From the NCBI RefSeq assembly GCF_001423745.1, contig NZ_LMPC01000004.1, positions 149,391 to 213,390 on the forward strand: a DNA stretch of 64,000 bases. The letters are read 5' to 3'. This document shows positions 1-8,222 of this stretch, piece after piece. This stretch comes from Arthrobacter sp. Leaf337 (lineage in GTDB: Bacteria > Actinomycetota > Actinomycetes > Actinomycetales > Micrococcaceae). Under the pieces are notes generated by a model, which worked only from the letters and a program-made list of their open reading frames with translations, made no database searches and was not told the DNA's origin. Positions within the stretch are counted from its first letter, which is position 1. Each line of letters opens with the position of its first letter. A program made the position numbers and the translations under genes.

Positions 1-478
1 GTTCCTTCTCGCCGCGCGCGCCCTCGTCCTCGCCTGCTTCGCCGTCCTTGACCAGCTTGTCCAGGGTTTCCTTCGCCTTGCGGCGGATGTTCCGGATGGA
101 CACCTTGGCGTCCTCGCCCTTTGCTTTGACGATCTTGACGTATTCCTTGCGGCGTTCCTTGGTCAGCTCCGGAATGGTGATCCGGATGACGTTGCCGTCG
201 TTGGACGGGTTTGCGCCCACCTCGGAGTCGCTGAGGGCCCGCTCGATGTCGCGCAGGGCCGTCTTGTCGAAGGGGGTGATCAGGATGGTCCGCGCGTCGG
301 GAACGGCGAACGATGCCAGCTGCTGCAGCGGGGTGGGTGAACCGTAGTAGTCCACCAGCACCCGGTTGTAGAGTCCTGGCGTAGCGCGGCCGGTCCGGAT
401 CGAGGCGAAGTCTTCCTTGGCTACCTCGACTGCCTTGTCCATCTTGTCCCCGGCTTCGAGCAAGGTCTCTTCGATCAC
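1..478 (-). CDS. frr: Ribosome recycling factor (3' end cut off by window)
   Basis: Ribosome recycling factor splits post-termination 70S ribosomes together with EF-G. The reading frame starts at a GTG (codon complement 476-478) behind a good GAGGAGAG ribosome site and runs off the window after about 159 codons, so roughly 25 C-terminal residues are missing; the family is about 185 aa. Family-typical stretches are visible: [11 protein letters not shown] near residue 26 and the C-terminal helix [20 protein letters not shown]. It follows pyrH on the same strand after a 108-bp gap holding two hairpins. The rpsB-tsf-pyrH-frr order is the standard bacterial one, which supports the call. Confidence 0.96.
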   Translation of the reverse strand, partial: MIEETLLEAGDKMDKAVEVAKEDFASIRTGRATPGLYNRVLVDYYGSPTPLQQLASFAVPDARTILITPFDKTALRDIERALSDSEVGANPSNDGNVIRITIPELTKERRKEYVKIVKAKGEDAKVSIRNIRRKAKETLDKLVKDGEAGEDEGARGEKE

Positions 479-497
479 GGTCTCTCCTCAGAAATTG

Positions 498-523
498 GTG
501 CATTCCGGCTGGCCGGAATGCAC
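498..523. repeat. Perfect 12-bp inverted repeat in pyrH-frr gap
   Basis: GTGCATTCCGGC and its exact reverse complement are separated by only TG. A second hairpin (CGGCCCGC, loop CCT, GCGGGCCG) lies at 541-559. Neither is followed by a U-tract on the minus strand. They could be RNA processing or attenuation elements between pyrH and frr. The function is unknown. Confidence 0.7.
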
Positions 524-586
524 GGTTCGTTCCGTCTTTGCGGCCCGCCCTGCGGGCCGGCCTTCCTCAAATCATCCTAGCTGTTA

Positions 587-1324
587 CTAGGGGGTGACTA
601 CGGTGCCCAGCTGCTCTCCGCGGATCGCCCGGGTCACGTTGCCTTCGCCTTCCATGCCGAACACCACCATGGTGAGGTTGTTGTCCTTGCACATGGTCAT
701 GGCGGTCTGGTCCATCACGCGGATGTCACGGCGCAGTGCGTCATCGTAGCTTAGGCGGTCCAGTTTCTCGGCGCCCGGATCCTTCTTGGGGTCGGCGGTG
801 TAGACGCCGTCCACTCCGCTTTTTGCCATCAGGACGACGTCGGCATGCACTTCCAGCGCACGCTGGGCAGCCACGGTGTCGGTGGAAAAGTACGGCAGTC
901 CGGCACCTGCGCCGAAAATCACGACGCGGCCCTTTTCCATGTGGCGGATGGCGCGGCGCGGGATATATGCCTCAGCCACCTGGCCCATGGTGATGGCGCT
1001 CTGCACGCGGGTCTCGACGCCGGCCTGTTCCAGGAAGTCCTGGAGGGCCAGGCAGTTCATCACGGTACCCAGCATGCCCATATAGTCGGCGCGGGACCGG
1101 TCCATGCCGCTCTGGGACAGTTCGGCGCCGCGGAAAAAGTTACCGCCGCCCACAACGATGGCAACCTCGACGTCGGGTACTGCTGCGGCGATCTGCTTGG
1201 CGACCCCGCGGACGGTGTCCGGGTCCACGCCCAGCTTTCCGCCGCCGAAGACCTCGCCGGAGAGTTTCAGGAGGACGCGACGCCGGCTCTTCTCTGACTG
1301 GACAGAATTGTTGACGGTTTCCAT
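587..1324 (-). CDS. pyrH: UMP kinase
   Basis: Phosphorylates UMP to UDP in cytoplasmic pyrimidine nucleotide synthesis. The 245-aa product has the bacterial amino-acid-kinase fold signatures: [12 protein letters not shown] near residues 17-28, the glycine loop [10 protein letters not shown] near 58-67, and [18 protein letters not shown] in the nucleotide-binding C-terminal half. The ATG at 1324 has GGAAGG at a suitable distance. It lies between tsf and frr on the same strand. A terminator-like hairpin separates it from tsf, so it probably also has its own promoter in the 148-bp gap. The length is normal for bacterial PyrH. Confidence 0.97.
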   Translation of the reverse strand: METVNNSVQSEKSRRRVLLKLSGEVFGGGKLGVDPDTVRGVAKQIAAAVPDVEVAIVVGGGNFFRGAELSQSGMDRSRADYMGMLGTVMNCLALQDFLEQAGVETRVQSAITMGQVAEAYIPRRAIRHMEKGRVVIFGAGAGLPYFSTDTVAAQRALEVHADVVLMAKSGVDGVYTADPKKDPGAEKLDRLSYDDALRRDIRVMDQTAMTMCKDNNLTMVVFGMEGEGNVTRAIRGEQLGTVVTP

Positions 1325-1427
1325 GGTGCCTTCCCGTAAATGAGCTCTGAGCTAGGTTATCGTGCCGGATGGCCAAAGGTGTCATTCCCCCCGGCCATAG
1401 GTGCAGCCCTTAAGGCAGCGGTTGCAT

Positions 1428-1464
1428 GCAAAAGGGGCGGCCACCGAAGTGACCACCCCTTTGC
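1428..1464 (-). terminator. Intrinsic terminator after tsf
   Basis: On the minus strand GCAAAGGGG-TGGTCAC pairs with GTGGCC-GCCCCTTTTGC around a TTCG tetraloop, with a short T-run inside the 3' arm. It lies 9 bp after the tsf stop codon and ahead of pyrH, so rpsB-tsf transcription probably ends or is attenuated here. Confidence 0.75.
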
Positions 1465-1472
1465 GTGTCTAA

Positions 1473-2309
1473 CTAGGAACCGACGCGGAAACGCGTGAAC
1501 GCGGTGCCCTTGACGCCGGCCTCTTCGAGGACCTGCGCGACAGACTTCTTGGCATCCTTGGCGAATGCCTGGTCGAGGAGGACCTCGCCCTTGTAGAAGC
1601 CCGTGACACGGCCTTCCACAATCTTGGTCATTGCAGCCTCGGGCTTGCCTTCAGCCTTGGCCGTCTCCTCGGCGATGCGACGCTCGGACTCGACGAGCTC
1701 GGCCGGAACATCCTCGCGGGAGAGGTAGTTCGGGGACATCGCGGCGACGTGCACGGCGACGTCGTGGGCTGCGGTGGCAGCGGCTTCGCCTTCACCGTCG
1801 ACAGCGAACAGGACGCCGACCTGGGCCGGGAGGTCCTTGGAGGTCTTGTGCAGGTAAGCGTCGACCGTTGCGCCCTCGATACGGGAGATGCGACGGACAA
1901 CAACCTTTTCGCCGAGAACGGCGCCTTCTTCGACGACGACCTCGGACAGCGGCTTGCCGTCAACCTCGGTTGCCAGCAGGGTCTCGAGGTCGGCAGCGCC
2001 GGACTCGACTGCAACGGCCAGGACCTTGTCGGCGAGCTGGATGAACTTGTCAGCCTTCGCAACGAAGTCGGTCTCGCAGTTGACTTCGATCATCACGCCG
2101 ACGCCGCCGTCGACCTTGGCAGCAACCAGGCCTTCTGCGGTGGAGCGGCCTTCACGCTTGGTAGCGCCCTTCAGGCCCTTGATGCGGATGATCTCGATGG
2201 CCTTTTCGGCGTCACCGTTGGCTTCGTCAAGAGCCTTCTTGACATCCATCATGCCGGCGCCAGTGCGCTCACGCAGAGCCTTGATATCAGCGGCAGTGTA
2301 GTTCGCCAT
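1473..2309 (-). CDS. tsf: Elongation factor Ts
   Basis: Guanine nucleotide exchange factor for EF-Tu. The 278-aa protein starts with the UBA-like helix region (ADIKALRERTGAGMMDVKKAL, given here by its ends at about residues 7 and 27) and contains the diagnostic EVNCETDFVAK near residue 75, where the TDFV segment contacts the EF-Tu G domain. The ATG at 2309 follows GAGGGG. It is downstream of rpsB with a 128-bp gap containing an inverted repeat, and a terminator follows it. Length and composition are normal for an actinobacterial EF-Ts. Confidence 0.97.
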   Translation of the reverse strand: MANYTAADIKALRERTGAGMMDVKKALDEANGDAEKAIEIIRIKGLKGATKREGRSTAEGLVAAKVDGGVGVMIEVNCETDFVAKADKFIQLADKVLAVAVESGAADLETLLATEVDGKPLSEVVVEEGAVLGEKVVVRRISRIEGATVDAYLHKTSKDLPAQVGVLFAVDGEGEAAATAAHDVAVHVAAMSPNYLSREDVPAELVESERRIAEETAKAEGKPEAAMTKIVEGRVTGFYKGEVLLDQAFAKDAKKSVAQVLEEAGVKGTAFTRFRVGS

Positions 2310-2348
2310 GTGAACCCCTCTGTCTAGAAATTTTGTGTGGTGTACGGA

Positions 2349-2391
2349 CTGACAGGACGGCAGCTCACCGAGTGAGCGGCCATCCTGTCAG
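2349..2391. repeat. Hairpin in the rpsB-tsf intergenic region
   Basis: CTGACAGGA at 2349-2357 pairs with TCCTGTCAG at 2383-2391, and the inner CTCAC/GTGAG extends the stem. It lies directly after rpsB with no U-tract, so it is more likely a 3'-end stabiliser, processing site or partial attenuator than a strong terminator. Confidence 0.6.
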
Positions 2392-2437
2392 CAGTTCCGG
2401 CGCTGCTGGCAGCACCGGGAATCCGGATTTATTTGTC

Positions 2438-3331
2438 TTACTTGTCCGCGTCTGCGGCGGGAGCCTCGGCAGCGGCCGGGGCTTCCTCGGCAGCCGGAGC
2501 AGCAGCTTCTGCGGCCGCCGGAGCAGCAGCTTCTGCGGCGGCCGGAGCGGCAGCCTCTTCAGCCTTGCTGCCTTCGAGGAGCTCGCGCTCCCACTCGGCC
2601 AGCGGCTCTTCCGGTGCTTCCGTGGTGCCGGTTGCACGCTGGTTGCGGGCGATCAGGCCCTCAGCAACGGCGTCGGCAACAACGCGGGTCAGCAGGTTGA
2701 CGGAGCGGATGGCGTCGTCGTTGCCCGGGATCGGGAAGTCGACTTCGTCCGGATCGCAGTTGGTGTCCAGGATGGCAACAACCGGGATGTTCAGCTTCTT
2801 GGCCTCGTCAACGGCGAGGTGTTCCTTCTTGGTGTCCACGATCCAGAGCACGGACGGTGCCTTGGTCAGGTTGCGGATACCGCCAAGGTTGGTTTCCAGC
2901 TTGGTGAGTTCACGGCGAAGGAGCAGCAGTTCCTTCTTGGTGTAAGCGGAACCGGCGACGTCGTCGAAGTCGATCTCTTCGAGTTCCTTCATGCGCTGGA
3001 TGCGCTTGGATACCGTCTGGAAGTTGGTCAGCATACCGCCAAGCCAACGCTGGTTGACGTACGGCTGGCCAACGCGGGTAGCCTGCTCGGCGATGGATTC
3101 CTGAGCCTGCTTCTTGGTGCCGACGAAGAGAACGGTGCCGCCGTGTGCAACGGTGGCCTTCACGAACTCGTAGGCACGGTCGATGTAGGACAGTGACTGC
3201 TGCAGGTCAATGATGTAGATGCCGTTGCGCTCCGTGAAGATGAATCGCTTCATCTTCGGGTTCCAACGACGGGTCTGGTGTCCAAAGTGGACGCCGCTGT
3301 CAAGCAGCTGGCGCATAGTTACGACGGGCAT
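2438..3331 (-). CDS. rpsB: 30S ribosomal protein S2 with Ala/Pro/Glu-rich tail
   Basis: Component of the small ribosomal subunit. The 297-aa product carries the S2 core with [20 protein letters not shown] at residues 6-25, [12 protein letters not shown] near 94-105 and the conserved segment [12 protein letters not shown] near 199-210. The core ends near residue 245. The rest is a low-complexity tail of repeated AAAPAAAEA units encoded by 24-bp tandem repeats. The ATG at 3331 is preceded by GGAAGGAG, which sits in the loop of a small TGCCG/CGGCA hairpin. Long acidic-alanine tails are common on actinobacterial S2; their role is not established. Confidence 0.97.
   Translation of the reverse strand: MPVVTMRQLLDSGVHFGHQTRRWNPKMKRFIFTERNGIYIIDLQQSLSYIDRAYEFVKATVAHGGTVLFVGTKKQAQESIAEQATRVGQPYVNQRWLGGMLTNFQTVSKRIQRMKELEEIDFDDVAGSAYTKKELLLLRRELTKLETNLGGIRNLTKAPSVLWIVDTKKEHLAVDEAKKLNIPVVAILDTNCDPDEVDFPIPGNDDAIRSVNLLTRVVADAVAEGLIARNQRATGTTEAPEEPLAEWERELLEGSKAEEAAAPAAAEAAAPAAAEAAAPAAEEAPAAAEAPAADADK
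2496..2567. repeat. rpsB: 24-bp tandem repeats inside rpsB 3' end
   Basis: Three consecutive 24-bp units start with GGAGCAGCAGCTTCTGCGG (the third diverged). The first two differ at one position. They keep the reading frame and encode the repeated Ala/Pro/Glu octads of the S2 tail, so copy-number change would only alter tail length. Confidence 0.85.
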
Positions 3332-3676
3332 GCCGACGCTCCTTCCGGCAGGTCATTCATGAGAGAGCCCATGGCTCTCTTACCCTGCCAATAGTTGACG
3401 GTTGAATAGCTTCGCCCAGGCGGGCGCTGCTCCTGGCATCCACTGCGCTTCCCATCCGTTCCATATGGCACGGACCGCAGGAGGCACAGTCCTTCGCACG
3501 GGAAGTTTTCGGCTTCTTGTGAGGAGGGCTGGATACGCGTAGTCAGCCGCTGCTCCCCCACACCTCTGAATGAGACGTGCTGACTAGAACTGCCGGAAGG
3601 ACCAAGCGACCAATAGGTGGCTTGAACCGCCGGCCGGGCATCGTTGAGGGCACAGCAAACTGCTCCGTCAAGTGTA
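3332..3676 (-). promoter_or_regulatory. Long untranslated leader and putative promoter of rpsB
   Basis: About 340 bp upstream of rpsB have no convincing gene. A possible -10 box TACACT (complement 3671-3676) with a weak CTGATT -35 at 17-bp spacing would give a leader of about 330 nt. It holds a perfect 8-bp hairpin (AGAGAGCC, loop CAT, GGCTCTCT, 3362-3380) and, at the start codon, a TGCCG...CGGCA stem whose loop contains the ribosome-binding site. Autoregulatory rpsB leaders are known in other bacteria, so S2-mediated control is a reasonable inference here. The remaining 3677-3780 shows nothing specific. Confidence 0.45.
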
Positions 3677-3780
3677 CTACAGCGGCCCCACTGAATCAGA
3701 CCATTTCCGGGGGCGCCGCGTTGTCCACATAGCGACGGAAACCCCTTCCTGCCGCAGTGTCGGGATAACAGGCTGGAGTC

Positions 3781-4323
3781 ATGAAATTCCGAGCCATCCC
3801 GGCCGCCGTCCTGCTCGCCGTTTCCGCCATCGCGCCCTCCGCCGGCGCGGCGGGCACACCTGGCGCAGCCGCCTCATCTGCCGCAGCCGCCGCCCCCGGC
3901 AGCTGGGACTGGCCCCTGGCGCCCAGGCCGGCGGTCCTCCGCGCGTTCGACCCCCCGGACAAGCCGTGGATGAGCGGGCACCGCGGGGTGGACCTGCAGG
4001 CAGCGGCCGACGGCGGCCCGGTCACCGCTCCGGAGTCCGGAACCGTCAGCTTCGTGGGCATCGTAGTGGACAGGCCCGTGATCACCATCGATCACGGCAA
4101 CGGCCTGCGCAGCAGTTTCGAGCCCGTCGAAAGCAGCCTGGCGACCGGCGCCGCGGTGTCGAAAGGGGACGTCGTCGGGACGGTGGTGCAGGGACACTGT
4201 GCGTCGCTGCCGTGCATTCACTGGGGCGTGCGGCGGGGTGAGGAGTACATCAATCCACTCTCCCTGGTGACAGACCTGCGGCCCTCCATCCTGCTTCCCG
4301 TTGGTGGACGGGGCTCAGGATGA
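3781..4323 (+). CDS. Secreted M23/LytM-type peptidase domain protein, catalytic His replaced by Cys
   Basis: 180 aa with an Ala-rich export signal (about residues 1-24) and a small LytM domain. The first zinc-ligand motif is present as SGHRGVDLQ (HxxxD) near residues 62-70. The second, normally HLH, reads PCIHWGVR near 141-148: the zinc-binding second His is kept, but the preceding catalytic His is Cys. Active M23 enzymes cut peptidoglycan cross-bridges; forms with altered residues often only bind or activate amidases. It is divergent from rpsB and convergent with the acyl-CoA dehydrogenase gene. Export is inferred from the N-terminus; no lipobox is seen. Confidence 0.8.
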   Translation: MKFRAIPAAVLLAVSAIAPSAGAAGTPGAAASSAAAAAPGSWDWPLAPRPAVLRAFDPPDKPWMSGHRGVDLQAAADGGPVTAPESGTVSFVGIVVDRPVITIDHGNGLRSSFEPVESSLATGAAVSKGDVVGTVVQGHCASLPCIHWGVRRGEEYINPLSLVTDLRPSILLPVGGRGSG

Positions 4324-4376
4324 AGGGCCGCTACGGACCAGCGGCGGGCGGCCGCGCGATCGGCCACCAGCGCCGG

Positions 4377-5567
4377 CTACACGATTGCGGAAATCCCCGT
4401 GATGGCACGCCCCGTCACCAGCGTGTTGATCTCATGCGTGCCCTCGTAGGAGTAGATCGCTTCGGCGTCGGAGAAGATCTTGGCCATCTCGAAGTCCGTG
4501 ACAATGCCGTTGCCGCCGAGGAGGCTGCGGCCGATGGCCACGCTTTCGCGCATCCGCGCCGTGGTGAAGGCTTTGGCCAAGGCCGACTGCTCATCCCTCG
4601 CCTCGCCGGCGTCTTCAAGCTGGGAGAGGCGGACCATCATGCCCATGGAACTGACGGCGTTGCCAAGGATCTGCACGAGCTGGTTCTGGACCAGTTGGAA
4701 GGATGCGATCGGTCGGCCGAACTGGCTGCGTTCAACGGCGTATCGCCGGGCGACGTCGAAGGCCGCGAGCTGCTGGCCGACCGCCTGCCAGGCCACGGCG
4801 AGGCGGGTCACCTTCAGCACCTTGTTGGTGTCGCGGAAGCTGTTGGCGTTGGCAAGCTTGAAGAAGTCCGGCACGACGACGTTTTCGAGCGTGATGTCGG
4901 CGTTCTGGACGGTGCGCAGCGAGATCTTGTTTTCAATCTTGGTGGCGCTGTAGCCCTCGGTCTTGGTGTCGACGAGGAAGCCCTTGACCTGGTTGTCCGC
5001 GAGGTCGCGGGCGTAGATGACCACCCAGTCAGAGAACGTGGCATTGCCGATCCAGCGCTTGGCGCCGTTGAGGATCCAGCTGTCGCCCTCGCGGCGCGCG
5101 GTGGTGCGCGTGCCGCCGGCAACATCGGAACCGCCCAGCGGTTCGGTCAGGCCGAAGGCTCCGATCTTCTTCAGCGAGTAGATGTCCGGCAGCCAGGCTT
5201 CCTGCTGTTCCTGCGAAGCGAGGGTCTCGATGGAGCCGGTGAAGAGACCGTCGTGCACACCCAGGAAGGTGGCGATGGAGGTGTCCGCGCGCGTGGCCTC
5301 TGCGTGAAGGATACCCGCGAAGAGGTTGGAGTAGCCCTGGCGCCGGACGGGGCTGACGAGGTCGATCTCGGCCAGCTTGGGGATCAGGTCCATCGGGAAC
5401 TCGGCCCGGTTCCAGCAGTCAACGGCGATCGGCTTGACCTCGCGGGCCAGGAACTCCCGGACTTCGGCCAGCCGGTCCTGCTCCTTGCCGCCGAGCAACT
5501 GCTCGAACGCGAAGAAGTCGCCGTCGGCGTACGGCAGGTTGTTGATGTCGATTGCAGCTTTGGACAT
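4377..5567 (-). CDS. Acyl-CoA dehydrogenase, glutaryl-CoA-dehydrogenase-like
   Basis: FAD-dependent dehydrogenase of 396 aa. The order of blocks is that of the family: N-terminal helical domain, FGLTEPLGGSDVAGG near 138-152 (FAD/substrate loop), and the C-terminal YEGTHEINTLVTGRAITG near 374-391, which holds the catalytic Glu in the position used by glutaryl-CoA dehydrogenases. Glutaryl-CoA to crotonyl-CoA is therefore the best guess, but no lysine or glutarate pathway partner is adjacent. The ATG at 5567 follows GAAGGA. A 16-bp palindrome of the TetR operator type lies in the promoter region. Confidence 0.8.
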   Translation of the reverse strand: MSKAAIDINNLPYADGDFFAFEQLLGGKEQDRLAEVREFLAREVKPIAVDCWNRAEFPMDLIPKLAEIDLVSPVRRQGYSNLFAGILHAEATRADTSIATFLGVHDGLFTGSIETLASQEQQEAWLPDIYSLKKIGAFGLTEPLGGSDVAGGTRTTARREGDSWILNGAKRWIGNATFSDWVVIYARDLADNQVKGFLVDTKTEGYSATKIENKISLRTVQNADITLENVVVPDFFKLANANSFRDTNKVLKVTRLAVAWQAVGQQLAAFDVARRYAVERSQFGRPIASFQLVQNQLVQILGNAVSSMGMMVRLSQLEDAGEARDEQSALAKAFTTARMRESVAIGRSLLGGNGIVTDFEMAKIFSDAEAIYSYEGTHEINTLVTGRAITGISAIV

Positions 5568-5627
5568 GTTGTTCCTTCACGGGTGATCAGCAGCGACCAC
5601 AGGCACGGACGTCGCGCCGGCGATTAA

Positions 5628-5643
5628 GTTACTCACGAGTAAC
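5628..5643. promoter_or_regulatory. TetR-type operator upstream of the acyl-CoA dehydrogenase gene
   Basis: GTTACTC-AC-GAGTAAC is a perfect 7+7 bp palindrome 61 bp upstream of the start codon. The minus-strand sequence TAACTT, a possible -10 box, overlaps it. TTACT-N4-AGTAA palindromes are typical binding sites of TetR-family regulators of acyl-CoA metabolism in actinobacteria (family knowledge). No tetR gene is in the window. Confidence 0.55.
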
Positions 5644-5693
5644 ATACCGCAGGCCGAGGTGCCGGGCAAGCGCTGCCGGGTCAGGACGCCAAA

Positions 5694-5734
5694 CAAAAAG
5701 AGCCGTGGACGATGTCTGAACATCGTCCACGGCT
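5694..5734 (-). terminator. Intrinsic terminator of the CAT tRNA
   Basis: A perfect 14-bp stem (AGCCGTGGACGATG at 5701-5714, loop TCTGAA, complement at 5721-5734) is followed on the minus strand by CTTTTTGTTT. It lies 65 bp downstream of the tRNA gene. Confidence 0.9.
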
Positions 5735-5799
5735 CCGCGGTACTGGTGCTGTCGGCACAGAGTCCCTGCTCCGGCAGTGCCGGCGGCTGGACCTTTTCG

Positions 5800-5873
5800 T
5801 AGGGCTACTCGGACTTGAACCGAGGACCTTAGGATTATGAGTCCCGCGCTCTAACCAGCTGAGCTATAGCCCC
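5800..5873 (-). tRNA. tRNA with CAT anticodon (probably tRNA-Ile2, otherwise elongator Met)
   Basis: A 74-nt cloverleaf can be drawn: acceptor GGGGCTA pairs with TAGCCCT (G1-U72 wobble), D arm GCTC/GAGC, anticodon loop CTCATAA, T arm CTCGG-TTCAAGT-CCGAG, discriminator A. CCA is not encoded. CAT could mean elongator Met or, after lysidine modification, Ile2. The acceptor and D-arm sequence resembles actinobacterial tRNA-Ile, and GACTCATAATC matches bacterial Ile2, so Ile2 is favoured. Confidence 0.85.
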
Positions 5874-6011
5874 GTGCGCCCCGCGGACTGGCGGCTCCGC
5901 AGGGAGCCTCCGCAGTTCCGGGGCAAAAAACACTCTAGCAATAGTAGCGGCCTGATTTGCGCACCTGCACTCCGGCGACCGGCGGCGCACCGGGGATGAC
6001 TCATCCGGGGA

Positions 6012-7208
6012 CTACACCACTTTGTCGTCGTAGGTGGCGCCGCGGTAGAGGTCCTCAAACGTCTGAAGGGTTCCCTGGATGCTGTGCGGCTCCACCATGC
6101 AGCGGCTGGCCTTGCCCATTGCCGCAAGATCCTCGGCAGGGAGCTCCAGCACCCTGGTGATCTTGGCGGCGAGGTCGTCGCTGTCGTTTGGCGTGAACAG
6201 GTAGCCGTTCTCACCGTCTCGCACCAGGTGCGGCAGCGCCATGGCGTCCGCCAACAGCACCGGTGTTGATGCGGACATGGCCTCCAGCGTGACCAGGGAC
6301 TGGAGCTCGGCTGTTCCCGGCATGCAGAACAGGTCTGCCTTGATGTAGGCCTCGCGCAGTTCGGCGTCGCTGGCCAGGCCCAGGAACTTCACCCGCGATT
6401 CCAGTCCGAGCCGTGCCACCTGGGCTTCCAGGGCGGCGCGGACCTCGCCTCCGCCGACGATCTCCAGGTGGACGTTCAACTCAGCCGGAGTCTTCGCCAC
6501 GGCATCGATCAGGACGTTGACGTGCTTCTCCTCCGCAAGGCGGCCCGCGAACAGCACGGTGGGGTGCGGGTGGCGCTCCATCACCTCGCCCTCCCGGAGT
6601 TCATAAGCGGCCGAGTCTATGCCGTTGGAGAGCGGCAGGACCTTGCGCAGGAAGGCGTGCTGGTGCATGGCCTTGGCGGCCAGCGGCGTCGGCGTGGTGA
6701 CGACGTCGGCCCGGCCCATGACCTTGCCCATGTCCTTCCAGGAGATGCGTCCCACGATGTCTTTGAACCACTGCGGAAACGGCAGGAAGGGGTTCAGGTT
6801 CTCCGGCATGAAGTGGTTGGTGGCCACGATCCGAACTCCGCGCCGCTCGGCTTCGTAGAGCACGTGCTCGCCGATCATGTAGTGGCTCTGGATGTGCACG
6901 ACGTCCGGCTTGACGCGGTCAAACAGGAGGCTGATCTCCTTCTTGATCTCCCAGGGAAAGGTGATGCGGAAGTACTCGTGCGTCGGCACTGAGTGCGAGC
7001 GGATCCGGTGCACGGTACCCTCCGCGCGGAACTCGGTGAAGCTCTTGCCCTTGTCCGGCCGGCACGCGAGCACGTGGACGTCGTGTCCCCGTGCCGTCAT
7101 GCCCTTGGCCAGGCGGTATCCGAATTGTGCGGCTCCGTTGACGTGGGGCGGGTAGGTGTCCGCAGCAATCAGGATGGTGAGTGGTTGCTGGCTGTCGGGC
7201 ATGGTCAC
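6012..7208 (-). CDS. GT4-family glycosyltransferase
   Basis: 398 aa with two Rossmann domains of the GT-B fold. The N-terminal acceptor domain begins ILIAADTYPPHVNGAAQFGYRLA near residue 11. The C-terminal nucleotide-sugar domain has FAGRLAEEKHVNVLIDA near 220-236 and the EX7E motif in GTAELQSLVTLEAMSA near 299-314. GT4 enzymes related to PimB-like mannosyltransferases have this shape, so a role in mannolipid or cell-envelope glycan synthesis is plausible, but the sugar and acceptor cannot be read from sequence. The GTG start at 7208 has GGAG 8 nt upstream. It is downstream of a transporter and a CDP-alcohol phosphatidyltransferase on the same strand. Confidence 0.85.
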   Translation of the reverse strand: MTMPDSQQPLTILIAADTYPPHVNGAAQFGYRLAKGMTARGHDVHVLACRPDKGKSFTEFRAEGTVHRIRSHSVPTHEYFRITFPWEIKKEISLLFDRVKPDVVHIQSHYMIGEHVLYEAERRGVRIVATNHFMPENLNPFLPFPQWFKDIVGRISWKDMGKVMGRADVVTTPTPLAAKAMHQHAFLRKVLPLSNGIDSAAYELREGEVMERHPHPTVLFAGRLAEEKHVNVLIDAVAKTPAELNVHLEIVGGGEVRAALEAQVARLGLESRVKFLGLASDAELREAYIKADLFCMPGTAELQSLVTLEAMSASTPVLLADAMALPHLVRDGENGYLFTPNDSDDLAAKITRVLELPAEDLAAMGKASRCMVEPHSIQGTLQTFEDLYRGATYDDKVV

Positions 7209-7268
7209 GTGGAGAGCTCCTGGTGGTCACGGTGCGGTCAGCGGTGGCTGTGGCGGCCGGCTGGCCCT

Positions 7269-7313
7269 CGGCGCAGTAGCGCCGGGACTTCTGGTGAAGT
7301 CTGGGTATTACCC
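7269..7313. repeat. Three adjacent small hairpins between transporter and glycosyltransferase genes
   Basis: CGGCGC-AGTA-GCGCCG (7269-7284), GACTTC-TGGT-GAAGTC (7286-7301) and GGGTA-T-TACCC (7303-7313) are back to back immediately after the transporter stop codon. There is no U-run. They may slow or partly terminate transcription before the glycosyltransferase gene. Confidence 0.5.
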
Positions 7314-7316
7314 GCC

Positions 7317-8222
7317 CTATGACACCCGCCCTGCGGCCTTGCGCGCGTCCTTCTTGCGCTTGGTCACTTCGGGATGGTGCCGCGAGAGGGCGATTACCCC
7401 CACGATAGCAAGCGAAGCGGCCGCCCCCATGGCAATCGCCAGCACGACGTGGACATCGGGGCGGAGTTCTCCGAGGATGGCAATGCCGATGGCGATCCCG
7501 ACAATGGGGTCGATGACGGTCAGCCCGGCGATGACAAGATCCGGCGGCCCGCCGGAGTACGCCGACTGGACAAACCATGAACCCAGCCCGCCCGCTGCGG
7601 CGATCGCCACCACCGAATACCACTGCACGTTGAGCAGGGCCAGCCCGTTCGGGTCGAGCAGGTGCTTGCCGATGATGCGGGTCAGCACCGCCACGAAACC
7701 GAATAGCACTCCGGCCCCGAGGATGTAGATGAAGGCGCTCATCCGGTGCTTGAACACCAGCGCCAGCGTGCCGAAGAGGCCCACCGCAAGGGTGAGCAGA
7801 AGCACAATGGTGAGTTCGTCGTCGAAACTTACATGATGGTTTTCCTGGGTCACGTTCACCGCCAGCAGGACGAAGATGGCCGAGCCGGTGACGCACGCCG
7901 AGATGGCCACCACGGTGGCCCGGTTGATGCTCAGACCCTGGTCTTTGGCATTGACGATAGTGGTGATCACCAGGGCGATGGCCCCGATTGGCTGCACCAC
8001 CGTCAGCGGCGCCGACACGAGGGCGACGGCGTTCATCGCCATGCCTGCGCACAGCAGCAACAGACCGAACACCCACCGCGGATTGCGGATCAGCCGCAGG
8101 AGGCCGTGCGAGCTGAGCGCAAGGCCGCCGGTGTCCGCCTTGACGGCGCTGCCCTGGCGCTGCGCGCCGATGGCCAGGCAAAACGCGCCCAGCACCGCCA
8201 GGAAGACGGCGAGCCACACCAT
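7317..8222 (-). CDS. DMT-superfamily (EamA/NIPA-like) membrane transporter
   Basis: 301 aa with about nine or ten hydrophobic segments and few charged residues outside the C-terminus, which ends in a Lys/Arg-rich cytoplasmic tail. The region MNAVALVSAPLTVVQPIGAI near residues 63-82 matches the pattern of NIPA/EamA-like DMT transporters. The substrate is unknown. Its ATG overlaps the stop codon of the upstream CDP-alcohol phosphatidyltransferase gene (ATGA), so the two are translationally coupled. Confidence 0.75.
   Translation of the reverse strand: MVWLAVFLAVLGAFCLAIGAQRQGSAVKADTGGLALSSHGLLRLIRNPRWVFGLLLLCAGMAMNAVALVSAPLTVVQPIGAIALVITTIVNAKDQGLSINRATVVAISACVTGSAIFVLLAVNVTQENHHVSFDDELTIVLLLTLAVGLFGTLALVFKHRMSAFIYILGAGVLFGFVAVLTRIIGKHLLDPNGLALLNVQWYSVVAIAAAGGLGSWFVQSAYSGGPPDLVIAGLTVIDPIVGIAIGIAILGELRPDVHVVLAIAMGAAASLAIVGVIALSRHHPEVTKRKKDARKAAGRVS

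Noticed and set aside
3332..3561. 80-codon minus-strand frame overlapping the rpsB start
   Set aside because: Lies in the structured leader, has no ribosome site or similarity, and would overlap rpsB out of frame.
4320..5627. Long plus-strand open frame (435 codons) opposite the acyl-CoA dehydrogenase gene
   Set aside because: It is a mirror frame caused by high GC3 on the other strand. It shows no family similarity, and the minus-strand frame has clear catalytic motifs.
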